Shown here: positions 39,138 to 46,715 of the stretch, in pieces
Numbering within the stretch: the stretch's first letter is position 1
Layout: each line of letters opens with the position of its first letter
Assembly (NCBI GenBank): GCA_019423685.1
Contig: JAHZAY010000011.1
Span: 20,913-84,912 of the forward strand
DNA: 64,000 nucleotides
Source of the DNA: Clostridiales bacterium
Lineage (GTDB): Bacteria; Bacillota; Clostridia; Oscillospirales; Ruminococcaceae
Direction: 5' to 3'
The notes under the pieces: generated by a model
What the model saw: the letters and a program-made list of their open reading frames with translations, nothing else
What the model was told of the DNA's origin: nothing
Database searches by the model: none
Position numbers and translations under genes: made by a program

Positions 39138-39170
39138 CATAAAAAATCGCCACCCGTTCGAGTGGCGATG
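39138..39170 (-). terminator. Terminator after the 106-residue gene
   Basis: Stem ATCGCCAC/GTGGCGAT with loop CCGTTCGA and T6 on the minus strand. Confidence 0.88.
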
Positions 39171-39178
39171 AGAGTTGC

Positions 39179-39499
39179 TTATGAAATAGAGGAAGCATTT
39201 GAACAGATTGTGTCCCAATCGGATACCCCATAGCTTTGCATAGCATCCGCTGCAATCAAAACAGCGAATACAAAAGGATAAATCCACTTGTCACTGGCGC
39301 TGCTGAGGATGGATTGTATGGTCAGGTCATCATCCAGCTGCAAGCGGATTTGGAGAAGCTCTTTTTCGGTTTGGAACAATGCCGCAAACTCGTTTGGGGT
39401 TTCCTCCTCGATAGAGAACGTCTGTGAGCTGTGAAGGATTTGTGTTGCTTGTTGGTATAGGGCGGTGGTACTGAAATCGTGAATATCCGGTAATTTCAT
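39179..39499 (-). CDS. Hypothetical element-borne protein
   Basis: 106 residues, start ATG six bases after the tyrosine recombinase stop with AAGGAG in front, so likely coupled with it. The N-terminal half is polar and helical (ALYQQATQILHSSQ, FQTEKELLQIRLQLDDD), the C-terminal half has a mildly hydrophobic helix (WIYPFVFAVLIAADAM). No family recognised. Genes of similar size sit beside integrases in many clostridial elements. Confidence 0.6.
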   Translation of the reverse strand: MKLPDIHDFSTTALYQQATQILHSSQTFSIEEETPNEFAALFQTEKELLQIRLQLDDDLTIQSILSSASDKWIYPFVFAVLIAADAMQSYGVSDWDTICSNASSIS

Positions 39500-39504
39500 A
39501 GTTT

Positions 39505-40614
39505 TTACTCCTTTTCAAGAATTGTGTTGATGGTTTCGGAACTTTTCAGTTTGGTTGAAAAATCAAGGTGGACATACAAATCCGCAGTGGTTTGATAAGT
39601 GCTGTGTCCAAGCCACTGCTGTACTTCCAGCAACGGGACACCAGAGGAAATCAAAATCCCGGCACAACTGTGGCGCAGATCATGAAACCGTATCTTCCGC
39701 AGGTTGTTTTTCTGCAAAAAAGACTGAAAGCGGCGGCTCAACTGATCGGGACGGAAAGGTACGCCGTTCTCGTCCAAGCAAAGCCAACCGTTTTCTCGCT
39801 GATACTGGCGTAACAGGGGCAGTATATTTTCTGGAATGGGCAAGGTCCGATAACTCGCCTTTCGCTTCAATACTTCCCGACTGTGCACTTTGCTTTTTCC
39901 ATGCAAAGACGTTTGCGTGACTGCACAGCGGACAGAGAGCAATTTACGTTCCAAATCCAGGGCTTCCCAGCGAAGTCCCAGTACCTCACTGCGCCGCAGG
40001 CCGAACACAAGAGCCAACGCCACAGGAAGCTCCAGAGTTTGTCCATGGAGTAGATTCAAAAGCTGGGAAGCTTCCTCGGTAGAATAGGTCTGCGGCAAAA
40101 AATCAGCCCTGCGAGGTTTAGACGCCTGCCTTGCTGGATTTGCTTCAATTAGGCCAAGAGCAACTGCCTTTTCCAATGCAGTGTGAATGTTGGCATGATG
40201 GCGCAAAACACTGGTTGGGGAAAGTCCTTTGTGAAGCAGCCAGTCATAATAGTTTGTGATGTCTCCGGTTGACAGAGTCTGAAGTGTAATCTGTCTTTCT
40301 TCAAAGTATGGGATAATGGATTGTTCGACAACCCGACAGTAAGAGGCAAATGTTGTAGGTGCTACGGTGGGGCGAATTTGCGCCAGCCAATCTCGCATAA
40401 AGTCGGAAAACATAGATCCATTTTGTAGGTCATGTTGCCGCTCTTTCGTAAAGGCTCTTCGCAGATCCAGCAGCATCGCCTCTGCCCGCCGTTTGTTTCC
40501 TTTTTCCTTCAAGTGGGTCGTCACCGATTTTGTTCGCCGTTTCCCCGTGCTATCTTTGTAAGATAAAATCATCTGCCAATATCCATTTTGCACACGCAAG
40601 TGTCCAGCAACCAT
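39505..40614 (-). CDS. Tyrosine recombinase / phage-type integrase
   Basis: 369 residues: N-terminal AP2-like arm-binding region (about 1-60, VQNGYWQMILSYKD), SAM-like core-binding domain (about 70-165) and catalytic domain with Arg in FGLRRSEVLG, HDLRHSCAG and GHSTYQTTADLYVH holding the His-x-x-Arg, His and the Tyr nucleophile. All catalytic residues look present. A second integrase in the same element is unusual and suggests the skin-like element contains a remnant of another integrative element. ATG chosen by a GGAAAGGCGG site. Confidence 0.9.
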   Translation of the reverse strand: MVAGHLRVQNGYWQMILSYKDSTGKRRTKSVTTHLKEKGNKRRAEAMLLDLRRAFTKERQHDLQNGSMFSDFMRDWLAQIRPTVAPTTFASYCRVVEQSIIPYFEERQITLQTLSTGDITNYYDWLLHKGLSPTSVLRHHANIHTALEKAVALGLIEANPARQASKPRRADFLPQTYSTEEASQLLNLLHGQTLELPVALALVFGLRRSEVLGLRWEALDLERKLLSVRCAVTQTSLHGKSKVHSREVLKRKASYRTLPIPENILPLLRQYQRENGWLCLDENGVPFRPDQLSRRFQSFLQKNNLRKIRFHDLRHSCAGILISSGVPLLEVQQWLGHSTYQTTADLYVHLDFSTKLKSSETINTILEKE

Positions 40615-40666
40615 ACATAAAACCGCCTTTCCTAATATTGGTGATCTTATGTTACTATGGCCACCA

Positions 40667-40702
40667 GGCGCATGGTCAGACGAAGCAGACTCAAAATCCG
40701 TT
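40667..40702 (+). other. Possible tRNA-Leu(CAA) fragment
   Basis: GGCGCATGGTCAGACGAAG followed by CAGACTCAAAATCCG resembles the D-arm and anticodon region of a tRNA-Leu with anticodon CAA. There is no acceptor or T-arm sequence, so it is not a working tRNA. It directly precedes a terminator and lies upstream of the tyrosine recombinase, where an attachment site would be expected. The match was judged by memory of tRNA-Leu sequences. Confidence 0.4.
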
Positions 40703-40710
40703 ATGTATGA

Positions 40711-40744
40711 CAAGGCCGTGGAAAAATCCACGGCCTTGTTTTGT
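40711..40744 (+). terminator. Orphan terminator beside the tRNA-like fragment
   Basis: Twelve-bp perfect stem CAAGGCCGTGGA with 4-base loop, followed by TTTTG TTT on the plus strand. No plus-strand gene ends here, which fits a leftover tRNA terminator. Confidence 0.75.
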
Positions 40745-40786
40745 TTCTCCAAAGGGAACATCACTCAAACAATGCACTATTTTTGA

Positions 40787-40815
40787 TTGATGAAATGAGC
40801 GATGCATGATATAAT
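40787..40815 (+). promoter_or_regulatory. Promoter of the Fic gene
   Basis: TTGATG, 17 bases, TATAAT, 33 bases before the start codon. Confidence 0.7.
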
Positions 40816-40848
40816 AAAATTACTCTATTTCGATTATGAGGTATTGTA

Positions 40849-41844
40849 ATGAGAAACAAAAAGCCTCCTTTTGAAATCACAAACCAGATGATTGACTATG
40901 TAGCGGAAATCGCTGAACTGCTCGGAAAACTGAATGTGACAGACGCGCTTTCTTCAAACCCTACTTTGCGCCGTAGCAACCGAATCCGCACCATACATGG
41001 GTCATTGGCGATTGAGCAGAACACCCTTTCCTTGGAGCAGGTAACGGCCGTACTGAACGGGAAGCATGTCTTGGCCCCCCAAAAGGATATTGCCGAAGTC
41101 AAAAATGCCTATGAAATTTATGAGCGGCTTGATGAACTTGATCCTTATTCTGTAGACGACCTGCTGACTGCCCATGGCATTATGACTCGGGGCTTGGTCG
41201 AAGAGTCCGGTATGTTCCGAACACGACCTGTAGGCGTGGTAGATAGCGAAGGAAATGTTCTGCATTTCGGTACGCTTCCACAGTATGTCCCTGATCTGGT
41301 TATGGAGTTACTGGAATGGGCAAAGACCAGCGAGATACACATGCTGATTCGCAGTTGTGTGTTCCACTATGAGCTGGAGTTAATCCATCCCTTTGAAGAT
41401 GGAAACGGGCGTTTGGGCCGACTGTGGCATACGCTGCTACTCTCTAAATGGAATCCAGCCTTTGCCTGGCTTCCGGTAGAGTCTATTATCCATGACCGGC
41501 AGCAGGAGTATTACGCAGCCATCAACACCTCCAACAATGCCGGAGAGTCCACGGTGTTTATTGAGTTTATGCTCGCCTCCATCAAAGCATCACTAATAGA
41601 AGCGATTAGCACGATTGATGAAATGAACGATGAAAAAATGGACAAGGCCACGCTCCGCTGGAACAAGATCCAAAAGTATCTCAAAACTCACGACTATATC
41701 ATGAATGCTGATGTGCGGGAACTGTGTGGGGTATCGGCTGCGACGGCGAATCGGGTTCTATCGAGTTTTGTTAAGGAAAGAAAATTGAGCAAATACCGCG
41801 AAGGCGGACATTGGGCATATAGAAATAGTGCAATAAGCAATTAA
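40849..41844 (+). CDS. Fic domain protein with C-terminal HTH
   Basis: 331 residues. The active-site loop HPFEDGNGRLGR (180-191) is a complete Fic motif, so transfer of AMP or another nucleotide to a target hydroxyl is expected. An N-terminal helix with SLAIEQN (about 50-56) resembles the S/T-x-x-x-E/N inhibitory motif of self-inhibited class II Fic proteins. The C-terminus (about 275-330) looks like a winged helix (DVRELCGVSAATANRVLSSFVKE). It may act as a toxin-like or regulatory AMPylase. It is next to, and in the same direction as, the ABC-3C genes, but has its own promoter. Confidence 0.9.
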   Translation: MRNKKPPFEITNQMIDYVAEIAELLGKLNVTDALSSNPTLRRSNRIRTIHGSLAIEQNTLSLEQVTAVLNGKHVLAPQKDIAEVKNAYEIYERLDELDPYSVDDLLTAHGIMTRGLVEESGMFRTRPVGVVDSEGNVLHFGTLPQYVPDLVMELLEWAKTSEIHMLIRSCVFHYELELIHPFEDGNGRLGRLWHTLLLSKWNPAFAWLPVESIIHDRQQEYYAAINTSNNAGESTVFIEFMLASIKASLIEAISTIDEMNDEKMDKATLRWNKIQKYLKTHDYIMNADVRELCGVSAATANRVLSSFVKERKLSKYREGGHWAYRNSAISN

Positions 41845-41922
41845 TTCACTCAATAATCAAGTTAATATAGGAAAGAATAAACGCGGTTAAATATCTTGAT
41901 ACGCATAGAGGGAGGGATAGCA

Positions 41923-42972
41923 ATGTCAAAAGCAGTAAATGACGCAACTGAACAAAAGGCAGGCGATATTTTTCAGTATTTGATTGCTCTTCGTGACTGC
42001 TTTGATCTTGAAGAAGGCGATACACTTCAAATCGAGGTCAATGGAGATGTAAGTATTCTTACTGGATCTAGAGGGAAGTTTCAGAAAGAAGTAAAGCATC
42101 ACTTTGGCAATGCATATCTCGGAGATCGGGACATTGATTTTTGGAAAACGCTTGCCAATTGGTATGCAGATTTTATAAGAATAGAGTCATTCGGCAAACT
42201 AATCTTATATTGCACCTCAAATATAAAAGAGACATCTCCCTTTTATGGATGGAATGCCTTAAAGAAGGAAGAAAAATTATCCAGGCTAAAACACATTGGC
42301 GCTGTTACTAAAAATCGAGAGAAAGGTTTTCGAGAACAATATACCCGAATTTTTGGCTCTGAATATCGAGAAGAGAATTTATTGAAAATCTTAGATAAGT
42401 TTTCCATAGAGGCATCTCGTAAAAGCATAGTCGGTGTTTCTGATGAGTTCTCGAAATTTATTGGACATATTCCCAAAAACAATAGAGATTCTTACATTGG
42501 TGCATTACTTGGTCGAATTTTAATTTTAGTAAAAGACCCTCCGCATAAATGGGAAATAAATCGCGCATTATTTGATAAAATGCTAGAAGAAGAATCTGCT
42601 GCATATATAGGTGCTTCCCAAAAGCCTTTGCCTACGGAGTTCGCTCGACGCAAGATCCCTGACGCTGAGAAAAAAACACTAATAGATAAAAAGTTTGTTC
42701 AGGCAATATATGAGATTGAGTATCCTCAGATGGTTCATGATGCCGTGTCGGATTACTGGAAAATGGATATGACCGTTGCAAAATATTTTTGTGACGACAT
42801 TATGTACTTATCAAGTATTGAGGAATATAAGGACGATCTCTCACAAAAGTTAAAATACGCAAAAGAGGCAAAAAAATTAGATAAGTCGGAGAATAATAAA
42901 ATATTACTTTCACAACGTCTATATGTCGATGCAATGGGATGGGATGGGATGCTATCGACTTCGGATCAATAG
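41923..42972 (+). CDS. ABC-3C effector: nuclease-like N-terminus, CTD1-like C-terminus (frameshifted)
   Basis: 349 residues as read. The N-terminus (about 8-90) resembles the DUF4297/Cap4 kind of PD-(D/E)xK nuclease: AGDIFQYLIAL, Glu38, Asp42 in VNGDVSIL, Glu56-x-Lys58 in QKEVKHH, then DRDIDFWKTLANWY. The middle and end are the helical scaffold expected of the C-terminal domain of ABC three-component systems. The frame breaks at a (GGGAT)3 tract close to the end, replacing the natural last 39 residues by a short wrong tail. GGAGGGATAGCA precedes the ATG. Codon use is AT-rich, unlike the host. Confidence 0.75.
   Translation: MSKAVNDATEQKAGDIFQYLIALRDCFDLEEGDTLQIEVNGDVSILTGSRGKFQKEVKHHFGNAYLGDRDIDFWKTLANWYADFIRIESFGKLILYCTSNIKETSPFYGWNALKKEEKLSRLKHIGAVTKNREKGFREQYTRIFGSEYREENLLKILDKFSIEASRKSIVGVSDEFSKFIGHIPKNNRDSYIGALLGRILILVKDPPHKWEINRALFDKMLEEESAAYIGASQKPLPTEFARRKIPDAEKKTLIDKKFVQAIYEIEYPQMVHDAVSDYWKMDMTVAKYFCDDIMYLSSIEEYKDDLSQKLKYAKEAKKLDKSENNKILLSQRLYVDAMGWDGMLSTSDQ
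42936..42950 (+). repeat. (GGGAT)3 slippage tract
   Basis: Three perfect 5-bp units. With two units the effector frame continues into the tail that ends at 43067; with three it stops at 42972. The tract is therefore a possible on/off switch or the site of an inactivating slip. Confidence 0.8.
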
Positions 42973-43067
42973 TTAACAATCGGAGTTTTTTTCAGCATGG
43001 TGTCATACATGATATCGTTGAGGATGGCGATTTTGAGTGGAAAGTAGGTGATAAGGATGAGCATTAG
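42951..43067 (+). other. Displaced C-terminal coding tail of the effector gene
   Basis: In the shifted frame the sequence reads AIDFGSIVNNRSFFQHGV, then IHDIVEDGDFEWKVGDKDEH and stop. FFxxGxxH...W is the expected ending of ABC-3C C-terminal domains. The stop at 43067 overlaps the start of the next gene by 11 bases, the compact spacing expected for a coupled operon, which supports this as the ancestral end. Confidence 0.75.
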
Positions 43068-43539
43068 CCAAATTAAAAGGCTTAGTACGAATGAACACTA
43101 CTATGCCCTTTTGTTACAATGCTTTCTTACTGGGTATGGACGCCCGTGTCCTATCAAGATAGCGTGTATGTCTCTCCCAATCTTAATGTACTCAGAGTCA
43201 AGAGAAAAATTGAAGTTTGCCAGGAAAACAAGCCGGATTGACACAATTTTTTCTGGAAAACAAGTAATCCAAGGCGAAGACATTTCTGGGAAGGAGCGGT
43301 TATCAGGATTTACGCAAAGATATGATATACTGCTTCCTTATGAGAAAAAAGCAATAATAATCCTTTCCTCGGAAGGAAAAGTAACAATAACAGGCCAGGA
43401 AATAATCTTATTAAAAGATGAAAATTACCAAGTATATAGCGGGGAAGTAAAAGAATGGCTTCGTAGTGCGTTTTATCTTGGAGTAATCTTTTCCAAAACT
43501 ACATATGACCACTTGGCTTATTGTTTAGGGGTAGAATAA
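43057..43539 (+). CDS. ABC-3C middle component
   Basis: 160 residues with no known enzyme motif. Basic N-terminus (SISQIKRLSTNEHYYALLLQCFL), then a mixed alpha/beta domain (RIDTIFSGKQV, GFTQRYDILLPYEKKAIIILSSEGKVTITGQEIILL) and a helical end with LRSAFYLGVIFSK. Size, order and the last helix fit the middle component that links effector and ATPase in ABC three-component systems. It overlaps the displaced tail of the effector gene and ends one base before the ATPase gene. Confidence 0.7.
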   Translation: MSISQIKRLSTNEHYYALLLQCFLTGYGRPCPIKIACMSLPILMYSESREKLKFARKTSRIDTIFSGKQVIQGEDISGKERLSGFTQRYDILLPYEKKAIIILSSEGKVTITGQEIILLKDENYQVYSGEVKEWLRSAFYLGVIFSKTTYDHLAYCLGVE

Positions 43540-43540
43540 G

Positions 43541-45469
43541 ATGAAAAGTTACATTCAGCAAATTATTCTGTTTCGTGAAGATGGAGATAAAAGAGTAGTC
43601 GCACTGACCCCCGGAGTAAATATAATTACTGGAGAATCAAAGACCGGCAAAAGTGCGTTGGTTGAGATAATAGACTACTGTTTGTGCAGCACTCGGTGTA
43701 CAATTCCAAAAGGCAAAATAACGGAATTTTCGCATTTATATGTGTTGGTAATGCAAATTAAGGATCACACAGTTATAATTGCCCGTCAAAACTGGAACAA
43801 TGGTGGCAAGATGAGCTTGTCAAGAGAAAAGGCTGATTTTGATGCAAATAAACTTGAGATGAACTATTTTGACGGAAAGAATTTTCGAAGCTGTAAAGAA
43901 GCACAGTACGAAATTGAGTGTGAATTGGGATTACTTGTCTCTAATATGGAGACAGAAGGTGATCAGAGCGGAAAGAAAGCATCCTTGCGGAATATGACGT
44001 CATATATGTTCCAACATCAAAATTTAATGGCCAGCAAGTTTGCATTGTTTTACCGCTTTTCAGATTATTATAAACGGAAAGATGTTATTGACCAATTCCC
44101 TGTGTTCGCAGGTATGATTGGTCAGGAATATTATAGTACGCTTATTGAGCTAAATAACCTAAAGGCTCAGCTCAAACGAAAGGAAAAACTGCAAAGGGCA
44201 AACCAAAAAAGCACGGCGTACATAAAAAAGAATTTAAAACCTCTTTTAAGCAATTATTATGCATTGCTAGGTATGCACTTAGATGAAAACATAACCGTGC
44301 AAAAAATGCTTAAATTAGCAGAGAACCTACCAGAATTTGATGATTCTCAGTTTTTTGGAGAGAGCGAAATCGTTTCTAGATATAACAGCCTAAATTCGAA
44401 ACTGGAATCTTTACGCGACGAAGAACGAGATATAAGATTAAGAATCGAAAGAATCCGTGCTGCTTCTGAGACAGGTGAAGGATTTTCTGCAATGTTGGGC
44501 AAATTAAAGCAACAAGCCGACGCCGCCCCGATTAAGACCTCTTCGTATGTCTGTCCTTTGTGTGGCCATGACTGTGGTGAAATTACACAAGCAGATATTG
44601 AGTTAGTCGAAGCAACAGATTGGCTCGATCAGGAACTAAAAATTACTGAAAAATATACTATGGATTTTTCAGAGGATGCAAGAAAACTTAGTGAAGCACT
44701 CAGAAAAATTGAAGAAGATATAAAAAACGTTCTACGCCAAATAAATATTCTTGAAAAGAAATTTATGACCTCCAAAGAGCTAGTATCCAGACGAGAAAAA
44801 GCCAATTATGCTAAGGCATGCATTATGCTTTATGCAGAAATGAGCCATACTGGAATTTTTGAAACGGTTGATGAAGATATTGTAAAACTGCGGAATGATA
44901 TTGTAAGGTTGGAAGAGCAACTTTCTGGCTATGACTTACCTACTCAATTAAGTAAAGCTCAATCATTTTTATCCGAAAACATGAATCGGTTATCATACAC
45001 GTTAGATTTTGAGAAAGAATATAGACCTATTAATTTAAACTTTGGATTAGTAGACCAAACTTTTGATTTATACCAACATCAAAACGGAAAAGATAAAATT
45101 TTTCTATACGAAATGGGTAGTGGTGCTAATTGGGTGTCATGCCACATTGCGTTGTTCCTGAGTTTTCTTAGATTATTTGCATCTAATAAAAAATCGCCAA
45201 TGCCATTATTTCTTTTCTTTGACCAACCAAGTCAAGTGTACTTTCCTCGCGGAGACGAGAAAACAAGTGATTTGCCACATGCTGATATAATAGCAGTAGG
45301 GTCAATGTATAAAACAATTTTTAATGAGGTCCTCAAAATAGAAGAAGACACAGGAACACTTCCTCAGGTGCTGATAGTAGATCATGTAGATGGACGTGCA
45401 TTAGAAATCAAGGACGAATTTTTGCAATACACTCGCTATAACTGGACAGACGGGAAAGCATTAATTTAA
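43541..45469 (+). CDS. ABC-3C ATPase, DUF3732 / Rad50-like
   Basis: 642 residues. Walker A GESKTGKS at 31-38, then a long coiled-coil insertion (about 215-480) with a zinc-hook-like CPLCGHDC at about 338, and a C-terminal half with signature GSGANW (about 528) and Walker B LFLFFDQPSQVYFP (Asp about 561). This is the DUF3732 layout of SMC/Rad50-like ATPases in ABC-3C conflict systems, which are thought to sense foreign DNA and switch on the effector. AT-rich codon use. It is the last gene before the right end of the element, oriented toward it. Confidence 0.88.
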   Translation: MKSYIQQIILFREDGDKRVVALTPGVNIITGESKTGKSALVEIIDYCLCSTRCTIPKGKITEFSHLYVLVMQIKDHTVIIARQNWNNGGKMSLSREKADFDANKLEMNYFDGKNFRSCKEAQYEIECELGLLVSNMETEGDQSGKKASLRNMTSYMFQHQNLMASKFALFYRFSDYYKRKDVIDQFPVFAGMIGQEYYSTLIELNNLKAQLKRKEKLQRANQKSTAYIKKNLKPLLSNYYALLGMHLDENITVQKMLKLAENLPEFDDSQFFGESEIVSRYNSLNSKLESLRDEERDIRLRIERIRAASETGEGFSAMLGKLKQQADAAPIKTSSYVCPLCGHDCGEITQADIELVEATDWLDQELKITEKYTMDFSEDARKLSEALRKIEEDIKNVLRQINILEKKFMTSKELVSRREKANYAKACIMLYAEMSHTGIFETVDEDIVKLRNDIVRLEEQLSGYDLPTQLSKAQSFLSENMNRLSYTLDFEKEYRPINLNFGLVDQTFDLYQHQNGKDKIFLYEMGSGANWVSCHIALFLSFLRLFASNKKSPMPLFLFFDQPSQVYFPRGDEKTSDLPHADIIAVGSMYKTIFNEVLKIEEDTGTLPQVLIVDHVDGRALEIKDEFLQYTRYNWTDGKALI

Positions 45470-45541
45470 TTTTTATCCATTTACTACAAGCAAAAATACT
45501 AAGATATAATGAATAGCCGCTTATCTTCCTAAATTTTTTGC

Positions 45542-45649
45542 CGTTTACAATAAGCGCGAAGCTACCCCACTCACGCATGAAGCCCGGAAAGCCTGTTTAC
45601 ATCAGGCTTTCCAGGCTTCGTTTACATTAGTGGCGCTCTGATACATAGC
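45542..45649. other. Right attachment region of the skin-like element
   Basis: Contains the arm CGTTTACATTAG (45619-45630) and core ACATAGC (45643-45649). A further copy of the arm, CGTTTACAATA, lies at 45542-45552, and a 10-bp hairpin GGAAAGCCTG/CAGGCTTTCC at 45586-45612. Joined with the left end the arm and core form a palindromic attP of about 50 bp. No gene is seen in 45470-45626. Confidence 0.75.
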
Positions 45650-46274
45650 TGCGCGAGATGTTCAGCTTTTTTGCCACCTCCCGCTGCGGCAGCGGCCGCA
45701 TGTTGTACAGCCCATACCGGTAGGCCAAAATCTTGCGCTCACGCTCCTGCAGCCGCTCCTCCAGGTAGTGGTAGAGCTTCTGCGACTGGATGCTCAGGTC
45801 GATGCTGTCCAGGATGTTTTCGTCCCCCTGCACAATGTCCATCAGGGTGATCGAATTGCCGTCCCGGTCCACGTCGATCGGGTCGCTGATCGAGACGTCC
45901 TGCATCGTCTTTTTCTTCTGCCGGAAGTACATCAAAATCTCATTTTCAATGCAGCGGCTGGCATAGGTGGCAAACCGCGCGCCCTTGCTGACATTGAAGC
46001 TGGATGCCGCCTTGATCAGCCCGATGGTGCCGATCGAGATCAGGTCCTCCTGGTCGCGGTAGCTGGAATAGTACTTTTTGATGATGTGCGCCACCAGGCG
46101 CAGGTTGTGCTCGATCAGCTCGTTTTTGGCCTGCGCGTCCCCCGCCGCCACCCGTGCAAGGCAGCTCTCCTCCTCCTGCCGGCTCAGCGGCTTTGGAAAT
46201 GAGCTGCTGGACGTGACGTGCAGCGCCAGATACAACATCCGGCACAGCGCGGCCAAAACCATTGTGCTATACAT
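45627..46274 (-). CDS. sigK: RNA polymerase sporulation sigma factor SigK, 5' part interrupted by the element
   Basis: As read, 215 residues ending RSYVSERH and stop, the last three codons being element sequence. Regions 2 (EHNLRLVAHIIKKYY, DLISIGTIGLIKAASSF, ATYASRCIENEILMYF) and 3-4 (QREVAKKLNISRSYVS) match sigma K, which directs late mother-cell genes for coat and germination proteins. The hydrophobic N-terminus (MYSTMVLAALCRMLYLALHV) resembles the pro-sequence that must be cut by SpoIVFB. The ATG at 46274 has GGGGAGG eight bases upstream. Without excision the protein lacks half of its -35 recognition helix. Confidence 0.93.
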   Translation of the reverse strand: MYSTMVLAALCRMLYLALHVTSSSSFPKPLSRQEEESCLARVAAGDAQAKNELIEHNLRLVAHIIKKYYSSYRDQEDLISIGTIGLIKAASSFNVSKGARFATYASRCIENEILMYFRQKKKTMQDVSISDPIDVDRDGNSITLMDIVQGDENILDSIDLSIQSQKLYHYLEERLQERERKILAYRYGLYNMRPLPQREVAKKLNISRSYVSERH

Positions 46275-46578
46275 TGCGCATTCCTCCCCTATCTTTTCTA
46301 TCAGAATATGCGCCCGCCCCGGCGATATTGTCTGTCCACCCACCTCATTCCCCATTCATCGGTATCTCTTGGACGGTTGATCCTTCCCGCAAAATCTACT
46401 CAAATTGTATGGATTTTACAAAAAGTTAAAAAATTTGCCCTTTTTCCTTCATTTTCTTCCCCTTTCGATATGTGATTATCCACAAAATCTGTTAAAGTGT
46501 TCACTTTGTTTGCTAAATAATGTTGCATCTGAAAGAAAAATGCTATATACCAGTCGCTTGCGTATTCAAAAAAACGAT

Positions 46579-46608
46579 TTGCAATTTTTGTATCTACCAT
46601 GCTACACT
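46579..46608 (+). promoter_or_regulatory. Candidate promoter of the peptide transporter operon
   Basis: TTGCAA, 18 bases, TACACT, 108 bases before the lipoprotein gene. The rest of 46275-46578 between sigK and this site is AT-rich with no gene detected; a sigma-E promoter for sigK would lie there on the minus strand but was not identified. Confidence 0.45.
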
Positions 46609-46715
46609 GCAAGTAAAGATTGTGCAACTTGATCGTTTCTGGGCCCGAAATTTTCCTTTTGTCACAATCAATCTGCATGATGTCTTGCGATGTCGAAATG
46701 GAGGAAAAGCTTACT

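Larger units (their letters stand above)
37289..45649. mobile_element. Skin-like element interrupting sigK (8,361 bp)
   Basis: The element splits sigK within region 4.2. Both ends share a 7-bp core, and the genes at its left end include a large serine recombinase like SpoIVCA. In Bacillus subtilis and Clostridioides difficile a comparable skin element is removed from sigK in the mother cell. Cargo here: serine recombinase, two small proteins, a tyrosine recombinase, Fic, and an ABC-3C type defence module. Right-half cargo (41.9-45.5 kb) is far more AT-rich than the chromosome around it. Excision restores the sigma K frame exactly. Confidence 0.9.

Noticed and set aside
40667..40702. A functional tRNA-Leu
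   Set aside because: Acceptor stem and T-arm are missing; at most a fragment.
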